Shown: positions 1-5,866 of the stretch, one piece after another
How the letters are laid out: each line of letters opens with the position of its first letter
Numbering within the stretch: the first letter of the stretch is position 1
Source of the DNA: Paludibacteraceae bacterium
Lineage (GTDB): Bacteria; Bacteroidota; Bacteroidia; Bacteroidales; Paludibacteraceae
Direction: 5' to 3'
NCBI GenBank assembly: GCA_024399835.1
Contig: JAKSNK010000013.1
Coordinates: 1-43,954 of the forward strand
Length of the DNA: 43,954 nt
Program-made: the position numbers and the translations under genes
The notes under the pieces: model-generated
Databases searched by the model: none
The model's input: only the letters and a program-made list of their open reading frames with translations
What the model was told of the DNA's origin: nothing

Positions 1-1
1 T

Positions 2-139
2 GTTGTACTGCTTGAAGAACCGGTTACTGCTTTGGACAAAGTTCAAGCTACTATGAGTGTAAAGAAAGTGATGAAGAATGGCAGGATGATTATCTATCGT
101 GATGGTATCCGTCATAATGTCTTGGGAACTCGTTTATAA
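2..139 (+). CDS. C-terminal end of a secreted/surface protein (5' end outside window)
   Basis: An open frame enters from the window edge and stops at TAA 137-139, giving 45 residues. The tail reads KKVMKNGRMIIYRDGIRHNV then LGTRL. This matches the terminal pattern K-x-(I/V)-x-N-G-x-(L/M)-x-I-x-R-D-G-x-x-Y/H-N-x-L-G seen at the end of many secreted Bacteroidales proteins, and it resembles the tails of the 1577-residue protein and the pectate lyase in this window. By analogy the tail is probably a sorting or anchoring signal recognised after export. Nothing can be said of the N-terminal domains. A hairpin terminator follows 11 bases after the stop. Confidence 0.6.
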   Translation, partial: VVLLEEPVTALDKVQATMSVKKVMKNGRMIIYRDGIRHNVLGTRL

Positions 140-150
140 GTTTTATTAGT

Positions 151-180
151 CTAAGGCGGCTGATTACCGCCTTAGGTTTC
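151..180 (+). terminator. Hairpin terminator after the first gene
   Basis: A perfect 9-bp inverted repeat, CTAAGGCGG (151-159) and CCGCCTTAG (167-175), has a 7-base loop. The T tract after it is short (GTTTC), so efficiency is uncertain. Confidence 0.6.
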
Positions 181-193
181 AAAATATACAAAC

Positions 194-546
194 ATGATAA
201 TTATGCTCTATTCAAACTATCTTTATTGTTGGCTTGCAGTTTTTTGATGGTAGCATGCAAGGTGTCGTATCGTCCTGCTTATCATCATACCCCCGAACAG
301 AATTGGATGAATGACCCGAATGGCTTGATTTTGTGTAGTGAAGGCAATACTGAGCATATCCAATATCTAATGATGGATGAAAAGAGCGATATCCGTGTGG
401 CGCAATACTTTACGCAGTTGCCTGACCAAAAATTATTGGCTGATAAATTGCAACGCGCCATTGCCATTGCTCGCGAGAAGCAACAAGAAAATAAGCAGTT
501 AGGAAAAAACGAGAATCTACCAAGTGACACCAAAATGACACTTTGA
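194..546 (+). pseudogene. Chimeric remnant: GH32 lipoprotein start fused to a DUF1016 nuclease end
   Basis: The first part encodes a lipoprotein signal (LLLACSFLMVAC) and then RPAYHHTPEQNWMNDPNGLI, the N-terminal catalytic motif of GH32 fructan hydrolases (the Asp in WMNDPNG is the family nucleophile). Right after GLI the sequence becomes LILCSEGNTEHIQ...VAQYFTQLP...LQRAIAIAR, which matches the C-terminal end of DUF1016/YhcG-type PDDEXK nucleases, where a GL(I/L)LC stretch also occurs. A GH32 enzyme is normally some 500 residues, so the rest is gone. In addition, the ATG at 194 is out of frame with the signal peptide: one missing base near 199 would restore MI-NYALFKLSLLLACS. The only in-frame start is TTG 226. 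The gene is almost certainly dead. An assembly chimera cannot be excluded. Confidence 0.7.
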
Positions 547-589
547 AGCAGTAATTTCCTCCGTAAATTCCATTAGTTTAAGTCTCTTC

Positions 590-610
590 AAAATGTGCAC
601 TGTACATTTT
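590..610 (+). terminator. Weak AT-rich hairpin upstream of the tRNA
   Basis: AAAATGT (590-596) and ACATTTT (604-610) form a 7-bp stem with a 7-base loop, followed by TCC. It could end transcription from the pseudogene, but the stem is nearly all A/T. Confidence 0.25.
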
Positions 611-644
611 TCCATATTAAAATAGCAAATCAATGTAAACATTC

Positions 645-676
645 TTTGCTTATTCCAAAAATTTTTAGTAATTTTG
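645..676 (+). promoter_or_regulatory. Bacteroidota-type promoter for tRNA-Ala
   Basis: TTTG (645-648) and TAATTTTG (669-676) are separated by 20 bases, which fits the -33/-7 consensus of the Bacteroidota primary sigma factor. Transcription would start about 10 bases before the tRNA. Confidence 0.7.
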
Positions 677-694
677 CAGGCGAAATTGAGAAGA

Positions 695-767
695 GGGGTA
701 TTAGCTCATCTGGTAGAGCGTGACGTTCGCAATGTCAAGGTAAGGGGTTCGAGTCCCCTATGCTCCA
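695..767 (+). tRNA. tRNA-Ala (anticodon CGC)
   Basis: The 73-base cloverleaf folds completely. The acceptor stem is GGGGTAT/ATGCTCC, the D stem GCTC/GAGC, the anticodon stem TGACG/TGTCA with loop TTCGCAA (anticodon CGC), and the T arm AGGGG-TTCGAGT-CCCCT. Position 3:70 is a G-T pair, the classic identity element for alanine, and the discriminator base is A. The 3' CCA is not encoded. It reads GCG codons. The tRNA is followed only 28 bases later by the start of the nuclease operon. Confidence 0.93.
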
Positions 768-795
768 CAAAACAAAAAACATCTTTTAATACTTT

Positions 796-1254
796 ATGGC
801 TATGACTGTAGAAAACGAAAAAGCTATCCGTGCCGTTGTAAGAAGTGCCGTACAAGCGTGTACGCCTCAATATTTGACAATGCACGATGACGAGACTCCT
901 TTTGATTGTATTCGTTATTGCGACTTGGGGGCAAATCGTTTTGTCAGGCAACGATATATTCCACAGACAAAGGAATTTTTATGTTTGCACCAAGAAACAA
1001 TGGGGGAAGAAATCAACGATATGCTCACCTTTTTAGAGTCATGTAAATGGGTGTCAATTACATATTCCAATGGTAAAACCAACCAAATCCCCCTCTCCGA
1101 CTTTACACAATATAATGGATTGGAGTTAGAGCATAATTCTCAAAATATAATAATAAATCTTTCCGCACAAAAATGTTGTTCATACACCTATACAACAGAT
1201 ACGCGAGGTGAGATAGTAGAGAAATATCCATTTGACGATATAATAATTTTCTAA
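796..1254 (+). CDS. Hypothetical protein, first gene of the nuclease operon
   Basis: This 152-residue protein is not recognised as any known family. It is soluble-looking, without signal peptide or membrane segment. Residues 1-75 are mixed charged and hydrophobic, and residues 80-152 (SITYSNGKTNQIPLSDFTQY and the segment IIINLS) look rich in beta strand. An alternative start is ATG 802. The stop codon (1252-1254) directly abuts the ATG of the winged-helix/nuclease gene, so the two are surely co-transcribed and probably translationally coupled. No promoter of the usual type sits between the tRNA and this gene, so expression may depend on read-through from the tRNA promoter. Its tight linkage to three predicted nucleases suggests an accessory or sensor role, but this is inference. 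Confidence 0.7.
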   Translation: MAMTVENEKAIRAVVRSAVQACTPQYLTMHDDETPFDCIRYCDLGANRFVRQRYIPQTKEFLCLHQETMGEEINDMLTFLESCKWVSITYSNGKTNQIPLSDFTQYNGLELEHNSQNIIINLSAQKCCSYTYTTDTRGEIVEKYPFDDIIIF

Positions 1255-1968
1255 ATGACAAAAATTGAAGCTATAGAACAAGTGTTAAAAGCCAATGGGG
1301 GGAGTGCATCTCTTCAGATAATTTATGATAGGATAGAGCAATTTTATCCGTCTGCAAAGTCATCGAACGAATGGGAAGCAGGCATACGCGGTGTTTTATA
1401 TCGTGAACTAAAAGAGGGTTCTCGTTTTAAGAAAATAGGACTGAGTATTTATGCCTTGACAGATTATCAACAAGAAGTTGTTCCACAACAAGATAATATT
1501 CGCATTCATTCTTTGATGGAAGGAATGTGTTTGGAACTCGGAAACACATACAAATATAATACTTATACAGCAGACCCATCGGCACTTTATAGGGACAACA
1601 CCTATTTGCGTAATATTTCATCAATGCAAGAGATACCTCCATTTACTTACAATGAATTGGTCCATTATGCAAAATTGGTAGATGTGCTTTGGTTTTCTAA
1701 AACAAAATTGTCTTTTCCTAAGTATGCTTTTGAAATAGTTGATAGTATTGGTACCTTAAATGGTGCCATAAATCGTTGCTTACAATTACAACATTTTCGA
1801 ACTAAGTTCTATATAGTGGCACCTGCGTGTCATAAAACTAAATATGAGCAAACTATGGATTTAGAGGTCTATCAACCATTCAAAGAGATGTTTGCATTTA
1901 AGGACTACGAAGAAATTCAAGATAAATATAATCGATTAGTTCAAGGAAATCAATTAGAATGGCTATGA
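1255..1968 (+). CDS. Winged-helix plus restriction-endonuclease-like protein
   Basis: The 237-residue protein has two parts. Residues 1-72 (IEAIEQVLKANGGSASLQII...FKKIGLSIYALTDY) resemble a HARE/HTH-type winged helix, often fused to restriction enzymes. Residues about 88-230 resemble a restriction-endonuclease-like fold: LMEGMCLELG, TYTAD, IPPFTYNE, then LVDVLWF (Asp143) and KYAFEIVDS (Glu160), followed by FYIVAP and FKDYEEI. Related proteins as I recall them usually show FEVEHST where this one has FEIVDSI, so the second acidic position is altered and catalysis is uncertain. The gene begins on the base after the previous stop and overlaps the next gene by 10 bases. It is probably a DNA-binding nuclease of a defence or mobile-element system; the family assignment comes from motif reading alone. 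Confidence 0.6.
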   Translation: MTKIEAIEQVLKANGGSASLQIIYDRIEQFYPSAKSSNEWEAGIRGVLYRELKEGSRFKKIGLSIYALTDYQQEVVPQQDNIRIHSLMEGMCLELGNTYKYNTYTADPSALYRDNTYLRNISSMQEIPPFTYNELVHYAKLVDVLWFSKTKLSFPKYAFEIVDSIGTLNGAINRCLQLQHFRTKFYIVAPACHKTKYEQTMDLEVYQPFKEMFAFKDYEEIQDKYNRLVQGNQLEWL

Positions 1969-3041
1969 AAACGGATATTACCATCCTAAAAGCAAACGAG
2001 CAATATACACATTTGCTGAATGATGTATTGAGCCGAATTAAGCAAACGCATCTCAGTACAGCCATAGGCATTAATAAGCAACTCATTACTCTTTATTGGT
2101 CAATAGGAAAAGATATTGAAACACTCCAAGCAGATACCAATTGGGGAGATGGTTTTTATCACCAATTAAGTCATGATTTGCAGCAAGCATGTCCTGATAA
2201 CAAAGGATTTTCTGTGCGCAACCTGCAATATATGGCACAGATGTATCGTACTTTTAATCAAGTAGATGCAATTACGCCACAACCTGTGGCGCAAATAGAA
2301 ATGCCAAATGTGCCACAACCTGTGGCACAAATAGAAAAACCAATTACGCCACAACCTGTGGCGCAAAATGTATTGGACTATGTTTCTCTTATTCCGTGGG
2401 GACATATTCGTTACTTGTTAGACAAAAAACTACCCCCACAAGAAGCATTCTTTTATGTGCTGCAAACTATTGAGCACGGCTGGAGTAGAAATATGTTGCT
2501 CAATATGTTGGATACTCAATTATACCAACGCAAAGGGCAAGCCACCAATAATTTTACATTGACATTACCCAAACAAGATAGCGATTATGCAGCAGAGATA
2601 CTGAAAGACCCGTATCATTTGGATTTTCTCAATTTGACGGAAGACTATAAAGAAAAAGAATTACAACGAGGATTAGAAGAAAACATATCTCGTTTCTTGA
2701 TTGAGTTAGGTGACGGTTGGGCGTATGCCGGTAGGCAAGTGCGATTGGAAATAAATGGTGATGAATACTTTTGCGATTTGTTGTTTTATCATTTGCGTTT
2801 GCATCGGTATATTGTAGTGGAGTTGAAAACTGGCAAATTTGAACCGGAATTTGTGAGCAAACTTAATTTGTATTGCTCTGCGGTTGACCATCTTTTCAAA
2901 ACGGAATTGGATGGAGAAACCATCGGATTGTTGATTTGTAAAGAGAAGAACGATTTGGTAGCAGAATGGACAGTGGAAAAAAGTCAGCAACCTATCGCTA
3001 TCAGCAGATATACTTTGGAAAAGATGTTGGGAGAAGAATAG
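1959..3041 (+). CDS. DUF1016/YhcG-type PDDEXK nuclease
   Basis: This 360-residue protein has the two-part layout of the DUF1016 family. The N-terminal domain (about 15-100) contains INKQLITLYWSIGKDI and GFSVRNLQYMAQMYRTF. The C-terminal nuclease domain (about 225-355) contains YFCDLLFYH (Asp273), YIVVELK (Glu288, Lys290), FEPEFVSKLNLY and TIGLLICK. The D...ExK pattern is the PD-(D/E)XK active site. Between the domains, the short PVAQ-type linker normally present is expanded into three PQPVAQ units. Family members are thought to act on branched DNA or in defence islands, but the biochemical role is poorly known. The start overlaps the preceding gene by 10 bases (ATG 1959, or ATG 1965). The gene is followed by an HNH gene in the same direction. 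Confidence 0.85.
   Translation: MAMKTDITILKANEQYTHLLNDVLSRIKQTHLSTAIGINKQLITLYWSIGKDIETLQADTNWGDGFYHQLSHDLQQACPDNKGFSVRNLQYMAQMYRTFNQVDAITPQPVAQIEMPNVPQPVAQIEKPITPQPVAQNVLDYVSLIPWGHIRYLLDKKLPPQEAFFYVLQTIEHGWSRNMLLNMLDTQLYQRKGQATNNFTLTLPKQDSDYAAEILKDPYHLDFLNLTEDYKEKELQRGLEENISRFLIELGDGWAYAGRQVRLEINGDEYFCDLLFYHLRLHRYIVVELKTGKFEPEFVSKLNLYCSAVDHLFKTELDGETIGLLICKEKNDLVAEWTVEKSQQPIAISRYTLEKMLGEE
2275..2363 (+). repeat. Three 36-base repeats, each with a 17-base hairpin, inside the nuclease gene
   Basis: CGCCACAaccTGTGGCG occurs at 2275-2291 and 2347-2363, and TGCCACAaccTGTGGCA at 2311-2327, spaced exactly 36 bases apart. The outermost base pair changes from C:G to T:A on both sides in the middle copy, so the palindrome is preserved. 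The encoded repeat is PQPVAQIE(M/K)P in the linker between the two domains. Confidence 0.9.
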
Positions 3042-3108
3042 GTGAGCGCATGTATCAGAAGGAACAAAACATGTCCAAACACAAAGAATTGTATATGAAC
3101 GTTCTAAA

Positions 3109-3405
3109 ATGTTACGGGATGCAGCCATAGAACACTTCACTCACAATAATTCAATAATGTGTGATTGTTGTGGTTTTGAATTTTCCTCTTTTTATCCTTC
3201 GCCATATAATAACTCTTGCATAGAAATTCACCATATGAAACCTTTATTTCAATATGAAGATGAGGATATTGTAAAAACAATCGAAGATGCTTTACATAAT
3301 CTAATACCCGTATGTCCGAATTGTCATAGAGTGATACACCATAATCACATAGGAATTAATAGCATACCACAATTTAAACAACAATTACAACTCCATAGAA
3401 GGTAG
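3109..3405 (+). CDS. HNH endonuclease, possibly 5'-truncated
   Basis: From ATG 3109 the product is 98 residues with a clear HNH signature: C18-x2-C21 (CDCCGFEF), the IEIHHMKPL core with His41/His42, and VCPNCHRVIHHNH with Cys69/Cys72. These are the zinc-binding and catalytic elements of McrA-like HNH nucleases. The reading frame is open upstream to 3046, and the extra residues (VYERSKMLRDAAIEHF across the ATG) look like genuine HNH-family sequence, although no ATG, GTG or TTG lies there. Either translation starts at ATG 3109, or the gene has lost its true start. It begins shortly after the DUF1016 nuclease stop (3041), so it is probably the last gene of that operon. Confidence 0.75.
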   Translation: MLRDAAIEHFTHNNSIMCDCCGFEFSSFYPSPYNNSCIEIHHMKPLFQYEDEDIVKTIEDALHNLIPVCPNCHRVIHHNHIGINSIPQFKQQLQLHRR

Positions 3406-3730
3406 GTAATAATATTCCTAACAAGGTATATTGAAGTACGATAAGTATTTATTGAATCCATAATGAAGCCGATGTAATCAGCACATTTTTTCGTGCAACA
3501 ATGCAACAAATAGGGAGGCGATGAAATCGCCTGAAAAAGGACATAACATTTAGGGAAGAGGACGCGCCGAAGGCGCTACAGATTAGAGGACGCTACGCTA
3601 CAGTTTAGAGGGTGGAGAGAAAAAGAGATAATAAGTAAATCATTAAGCCGATGTAAAATATAATAGTTATGGCACGATTTGCAATTTTTTCAAAATCATT
3701 ATGTAACCCCCCAAAATAACCATCTTGACT
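3406..3730. other. Non-coding spacer with a cluster of short GAA-loop hairpins
   Basis: No convincing gene is seen here. The notable part is 3511-3611: hairpin AGGCGAT-gaa-ATCGCCT (3516-3532), hairpin GCGCC-gaa-GGCGC (3564-3576), and two near-identical 15-base direct repeats GCTACAG(A/T)TTAGAGG at 3575-3589 and 3597-3611, 22 bases apart. It resembles a small REP-like repeat tract and separates the nuclease operon from the replication module. Confidence 0.6.
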
Positions 3731-3985
3731 ATGGCATACCCACAACATATACAAACACTCATTGACCAAGGTCTCGCTTACGAGGACATGGACGGCAATG
3801 TGTGTCTCTATCCCGCTTACTGCGGCGCAGGAGGTATGCCAACTGTCAACATCGTGATTCAAACCAATTGCGGAAATACCTACAACACCTACAACACCTA
3901 CAACACTTACAATACTTACAATGTATATGGCGAACAATCGTCCGTAAACGATATACACGACAATACCAACCCCAAAATACACTAA
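3731..3985 (+). CDS. Small hypothetical protein with an Asn-Thr-Tyr repeat
   Basis: This 84-residue protein starts at ATG 3731; the in-frame TTG 3725 is less likely. It begins MAYPQHIQTLIDQGLAYEDM, has three cysteines, and carries five NTY repeats in its second half, ending in NVYGEQSSVNDIHDNTNPKI. The segment NDIHDNTN also occurs in the next gene, both in protein and in DNA, which points to a local duplication. Its stop is 2 bases before the next ATG. It is not recognised as a named family. Position at the head of the VapE module suggests a mobile-element accessory gene. Confidence 0.6.
   Translation: MAYPQHIQTLIDQGLAYEDMDGNVCLYPAYCGAGGMPTVNIVIQTNCGNTYNTYNTYNTYNTYNVYGEQSSVNDIHDNTNPKIH
3875..3919 (+). 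repeat. 9-base microsatellite, five units (AAYACYTAC)
   Basis: Five 9-base units AA(C/T)AC(C/T)TAC run in the reading frame and encode Asn-Thr-Tyr five times. Being a multiple of three, unit gain or loss would change length without breaking the frame. Confidence 0.9.
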
Positions 3986-3987
3986 CT

Positions 3988-4284
3988 ATGAGCGATCGAA
4001 CTTTCCACTTCAACGAGGGCTGTCATGTCACCTTCAACGACATACACGACAACACCAACTGCACCATCTACACTTCCCGCCAGCCACACGGCGATGCCGT
4101 CTCCCTTCCCCATGAGAAGGACTACAAAGCCGTAATAGAATGGCTACAATCCGAAAAAGAAGCAGGACGGGACTGGTACGCCATGAACAATAACAACCGA
4201 TCTGCCATGTGCCGGCACATATCCACCGTGTTGGGATGGCTCGTAGATGCCAATTCATTAGGACGCGCCATCAATAGAAAATAG
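3988..4284 (+). CDS. Small hypothetical protein of the replication module
   Basis: From ATG 3988 the product is 98 residues. The N-terminal part (FHFNEGCHVTFNDIHDNTN) shares NDIHDNTN with the upstream protein. The C-terminal part (DYKAVIEWLQSEKEAGRDWY, then NNNRSAMCRHISTVLGW and ANSLGRAINR) is helical and basic and looks like a small DNA- or replication-associated domain, although I cannot name it. The frame is open upstream to 3802, but ATG 3988 sits right behind the previous stop and is the natural start. The stop codon lies inside a direct repeat that precedes the promoter of the VapE operon. Confidence 0.65.
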   Translation: MSDRTFHFNEGCHVTFNDIHDNTNCTIYTSRQPHGDAVSLPHEKDYKAVIEWLQSEKEAGRDWYAMNNNNRSAMCRHISTVLGWLVDANSLGRAINRK

Positions 4285-4320
4285 GGACAAAATAGGGACA
4301 ACTGTCCTCTTTCGTCCCCA
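4280..4320 (+). promoter_or_regulatory. GGGACA repeat cluster upstream of the VapE operon
   Basis: AATAGGGACAA is repeated exactly at 4280-4290 and 4291-4301 (11-base period), followed by the inverted motifs TGTCC (4303-4307) and CGTCCCC (4313-4319). The core GGGACA also occurs in the putative origin repeats at 5880-5888 and 5957-5965. This may be an operator bound by an element protein, perhaps the VapE-like protein itself; that is inference. Confidence 0.4.
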
Positions 4321-4330
4321 AAAAAAGCGG

Positions 4331-4338
4331 TACCTTTG
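4331..4338 (+). promoter_or_regulatory. Putative -7 box TACCTTTG of the VapE operon
   Basis: TACCTTTG matches the Bacteroidota -7 element. The -33 region is poor: TTTC at 4310-4313, 17 bases upstream. The predicted start would fall inside the hairpin that follows. Confidence 0.4.
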
Positions 4339-4376
4339 CACCGTCATTCAACAACGAATGGCGGTGTATTTTTTTT
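4339..4376 (+). terminator. Strong hairpin with T tract between the small gene and the VapE operon
   Basis: CACCGTCATTC (4339-4349) pairs with GAATGGCGGTG (4356-4366), an 11-bp stem with one T-G pair and a 6-base loop, followed by TATTTTTTTT. It is the best rho-independent terminator of the left part. It begins on the base after the putative -7 box, so it may act as a terminator for upstream genes or as an attenuator in the new transcript. Confidence 0.7.
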
Positions 4377-4399
4377 GTATCACTTAAATGCTTTCTATT

Positions 4400-4633
4400 A
4401 TGGCAAAGAGTAAAAATTTTTCCAAGTTTCAACAGGCACTGTTTACGAGAAGTGCCAAGATGATGAGTTACGAACTGCGCACCCGTCGCGACGATTGGGA
4501 GATGGAACATGAGTATGTAACACGCAAAGCCAAACACCAGCACCGAAAAATCTATCGGCGCACCTGCAACTACTGCATGCACAGCTGCTATCAGGAACTG
4601 TTGGTCGAACTGCAAGCATACCTGCGCTCATGA
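4400..4633 (+). CDS. Small basic protein preceding the VapE-like gene
   Basis: The product is 77 residues from ATG 4400 (MAKSKNFSKF...); ATG 4388 would add four residues. It is strongly basic (RTRRDDWE, TRKAKHQHRKIYRRT) with a CNYCMHSCY cysteine group (C-x2-C-x3-C) that might bind metal. No family is recognised. Its stop overlaps the ATG of the VapE-like gene (4630-4633), so the two are translationally coupled. A role as a DNA-binding partner of the replication ATPase is plausible but unproven. Confidence 0.6.
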   Translation: MAKSKNFSKFQQALFTRSAKMMSYELRTRRDDWEMEHEYVTRKAKHQHRKIYRRTCNYCMHSCYQELLVELQAYLRS

Positions 4634-5730
4634 ACAAGATTGAGTTCATTCAGCACTACTTGGAGGAGAACTATGCGTACTGCTTGCGGTACGACATAGT
4701 TTCCGACAAGCTGGAAGTGAAAATCGAAGGCGGCAAATTGAATGTTACCGATGGCGGCGTATGGCGCGAGATGACCAAGCGCGACATCAACAGCATCGTC
4801 TGCGCGTGCTGCGAGGAGAGCGGCATGAACATATCCGACCGCGAAGTGCGATGCGTATTGCAGTCCGACTACATCCCCACCGTTCATCCACCTCGCGCTT
4901 ACCTCGACCACCTGCCCGCCTACAAGCCCGTACAAGGGCAGACACCGTTGGACTACCTCGCTTCGCAAGTAATTGTAGAAGGTGGGGACGAGGAGCAAAA
5001 ACTCTGGCACGACACTTTTATCCGCTGGTTTGTGGCAATGGTAGCGAGTTGGCGCAGCGACGAGGTGGTTAACCAGCATGTCCTCGTGCTCATAGGTCCG
5101 CAGGGTATCTACAAGACGACTTGGTTGGAACGGTTGATTCCTCCGTGCTTGCGTCCCTACAGCATGAAGATGGCGAATGTGCGCGACCTGAACAAGGACG
5201 AACGCTTGCGCATAGCCGAGAGCGTGCTCATTAACATGGACGAGATAGACAGCATGAGCGACCGCGAACTCAACCAGATGAAGTCCCTCATCACCTCCGC
5301 CGATGTGAACGAAAGGGCTGCTTACGGCTACAACAAAGAGCGCCGCACCCGTCTGGCATCGTTCTGCGCCAGCGGCAACAAAGACCAGTTCCTGACCGAC
5401 ACGACGGGCAACAGACGCTGGTTGCCGTTTCGTGTGAAGAGCATACAGAACCCCTATCGTAATCCCTTGCAGCCCTACGAGATGTACTACGCGCAGGCGG
5501 TATGGATGATAGAGCACGGCTTTGAGTACTGGTTTGACCAAGAGCAGATACAAGAGTTGGCACCTCATGTGGAGAGTTTTCACAAGGAGACGAGCGAGGA
5601 ACAGTTGCTGCCTGTTTATTATGCGCCGGCGAGTAAAGACACACCCGATGCGGTGTTCCGTACCGCTGCCGAAATCAGCGCACGATTGTCCTACTTGGGC
5701 AATATCCGTCAGCCGATGGCACTCAGCTAA
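4630..5730 (+). CDS. VapE-like (virulence-associated E) P-loop ATPase, frameshifted near the 3' end
   Basis: The 366-residue frame carries the core of the VapE family, superfamily-3-like helicase/ATPases that act in replication of phages and genomic islands. Visible motifs: YLDHLPAY and DYLASQV upstream of the core, Walker A IGPQGIYKTTW (about 156-166), the acidic Walker B-like INMDEIDSM, the sensor-like SLITSADV, and CASGNKDQFLTDTTGNRRWL (about 250-270). After RLSYLGNIRQPMAL the frame ends at TAA 5728-5730, but the adjacent frame continues with NLGKLLQREGYLQKRC...VRKYVV, the small C-terminal domain typical of Bacteroidales homologues, up to TGA 5864-5866. A single-base change near 5715-5725 therefore seems to have cut off about 45 residues. 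The gene overlaps the upstream small gene by 4 bases. Confidence 0.85.
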   Translation: MNKIEFIQHYLEENYAYCLRYDIVSDKLEVKIEGGKLNVTDGGVWREMTKRDINSIVCACCEESGMNISDREVRCVLQSDYIPTVHPPRAYLDHLPAYKPVQGQTPLDYLASQVIVEGGDEEQKLWHDTFIRWFVAMVASWRSDEVVNQHVLVLIGPQGIYKTTWLERLIPPCLRPYSMKMANVRDLNKDERLRIAESVLINMDEIDSMSDRELNQMKSLITSADVNERAAYGYNKERRTRLASFCASGNKDQFLTDTTGNRRWLPFRVKSIQNPYRNPLQPYEMYYAQAVWMIEHGFEYWFDQEQIQELAPHVESFHKETSEEQLLPVYYAPASKDTPDAVFRTAAEISARLSYLGNIRQPMALS

Positions 5731-5866
5731 TTTAGGCAAGTTGTTACAAAGAGAAGGATATTTACAAAAACGCTGTACAGGTGGCGTTCGTAAATATGTT
5801 GTTCGCGAATTACAGAATACCGCTGCCGAGAAAGAATATGAAATACAACAACTACGAACAGAGTGA
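5723..5866 (+). other. Out-of-frame C-terminal domain of the VapE-like protein
   Basis: In the +2 frame this stretch encodes SANLGKLLQREGYLQKRC, then TGGVRKYVVREL and a charged helix ending QQLRTE. The winged-helix-like pattern LGKLLxxxGYxxKR...YVV fits the end of VapE-family proteins. It has no start of its own and makes sense only as the displaced tail of the preceding frame. Its stop codon overlaps the first iteron of the putative origin. Confidence 0.65.

Noticed and set aside
3605-3982. 125-codon minus-strand frame over the NTY gene
   Set aside because: Its Val/Gly-rich product mirrors the microsatellite and has no homology signal or promoter.
5700-5730. Programmed ribosomal frameshift in the VapE-like gene
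   Set aside because: No slippery heptamer of the usual kind is visible at the break; a simple mutation or sequencing error is more likely.
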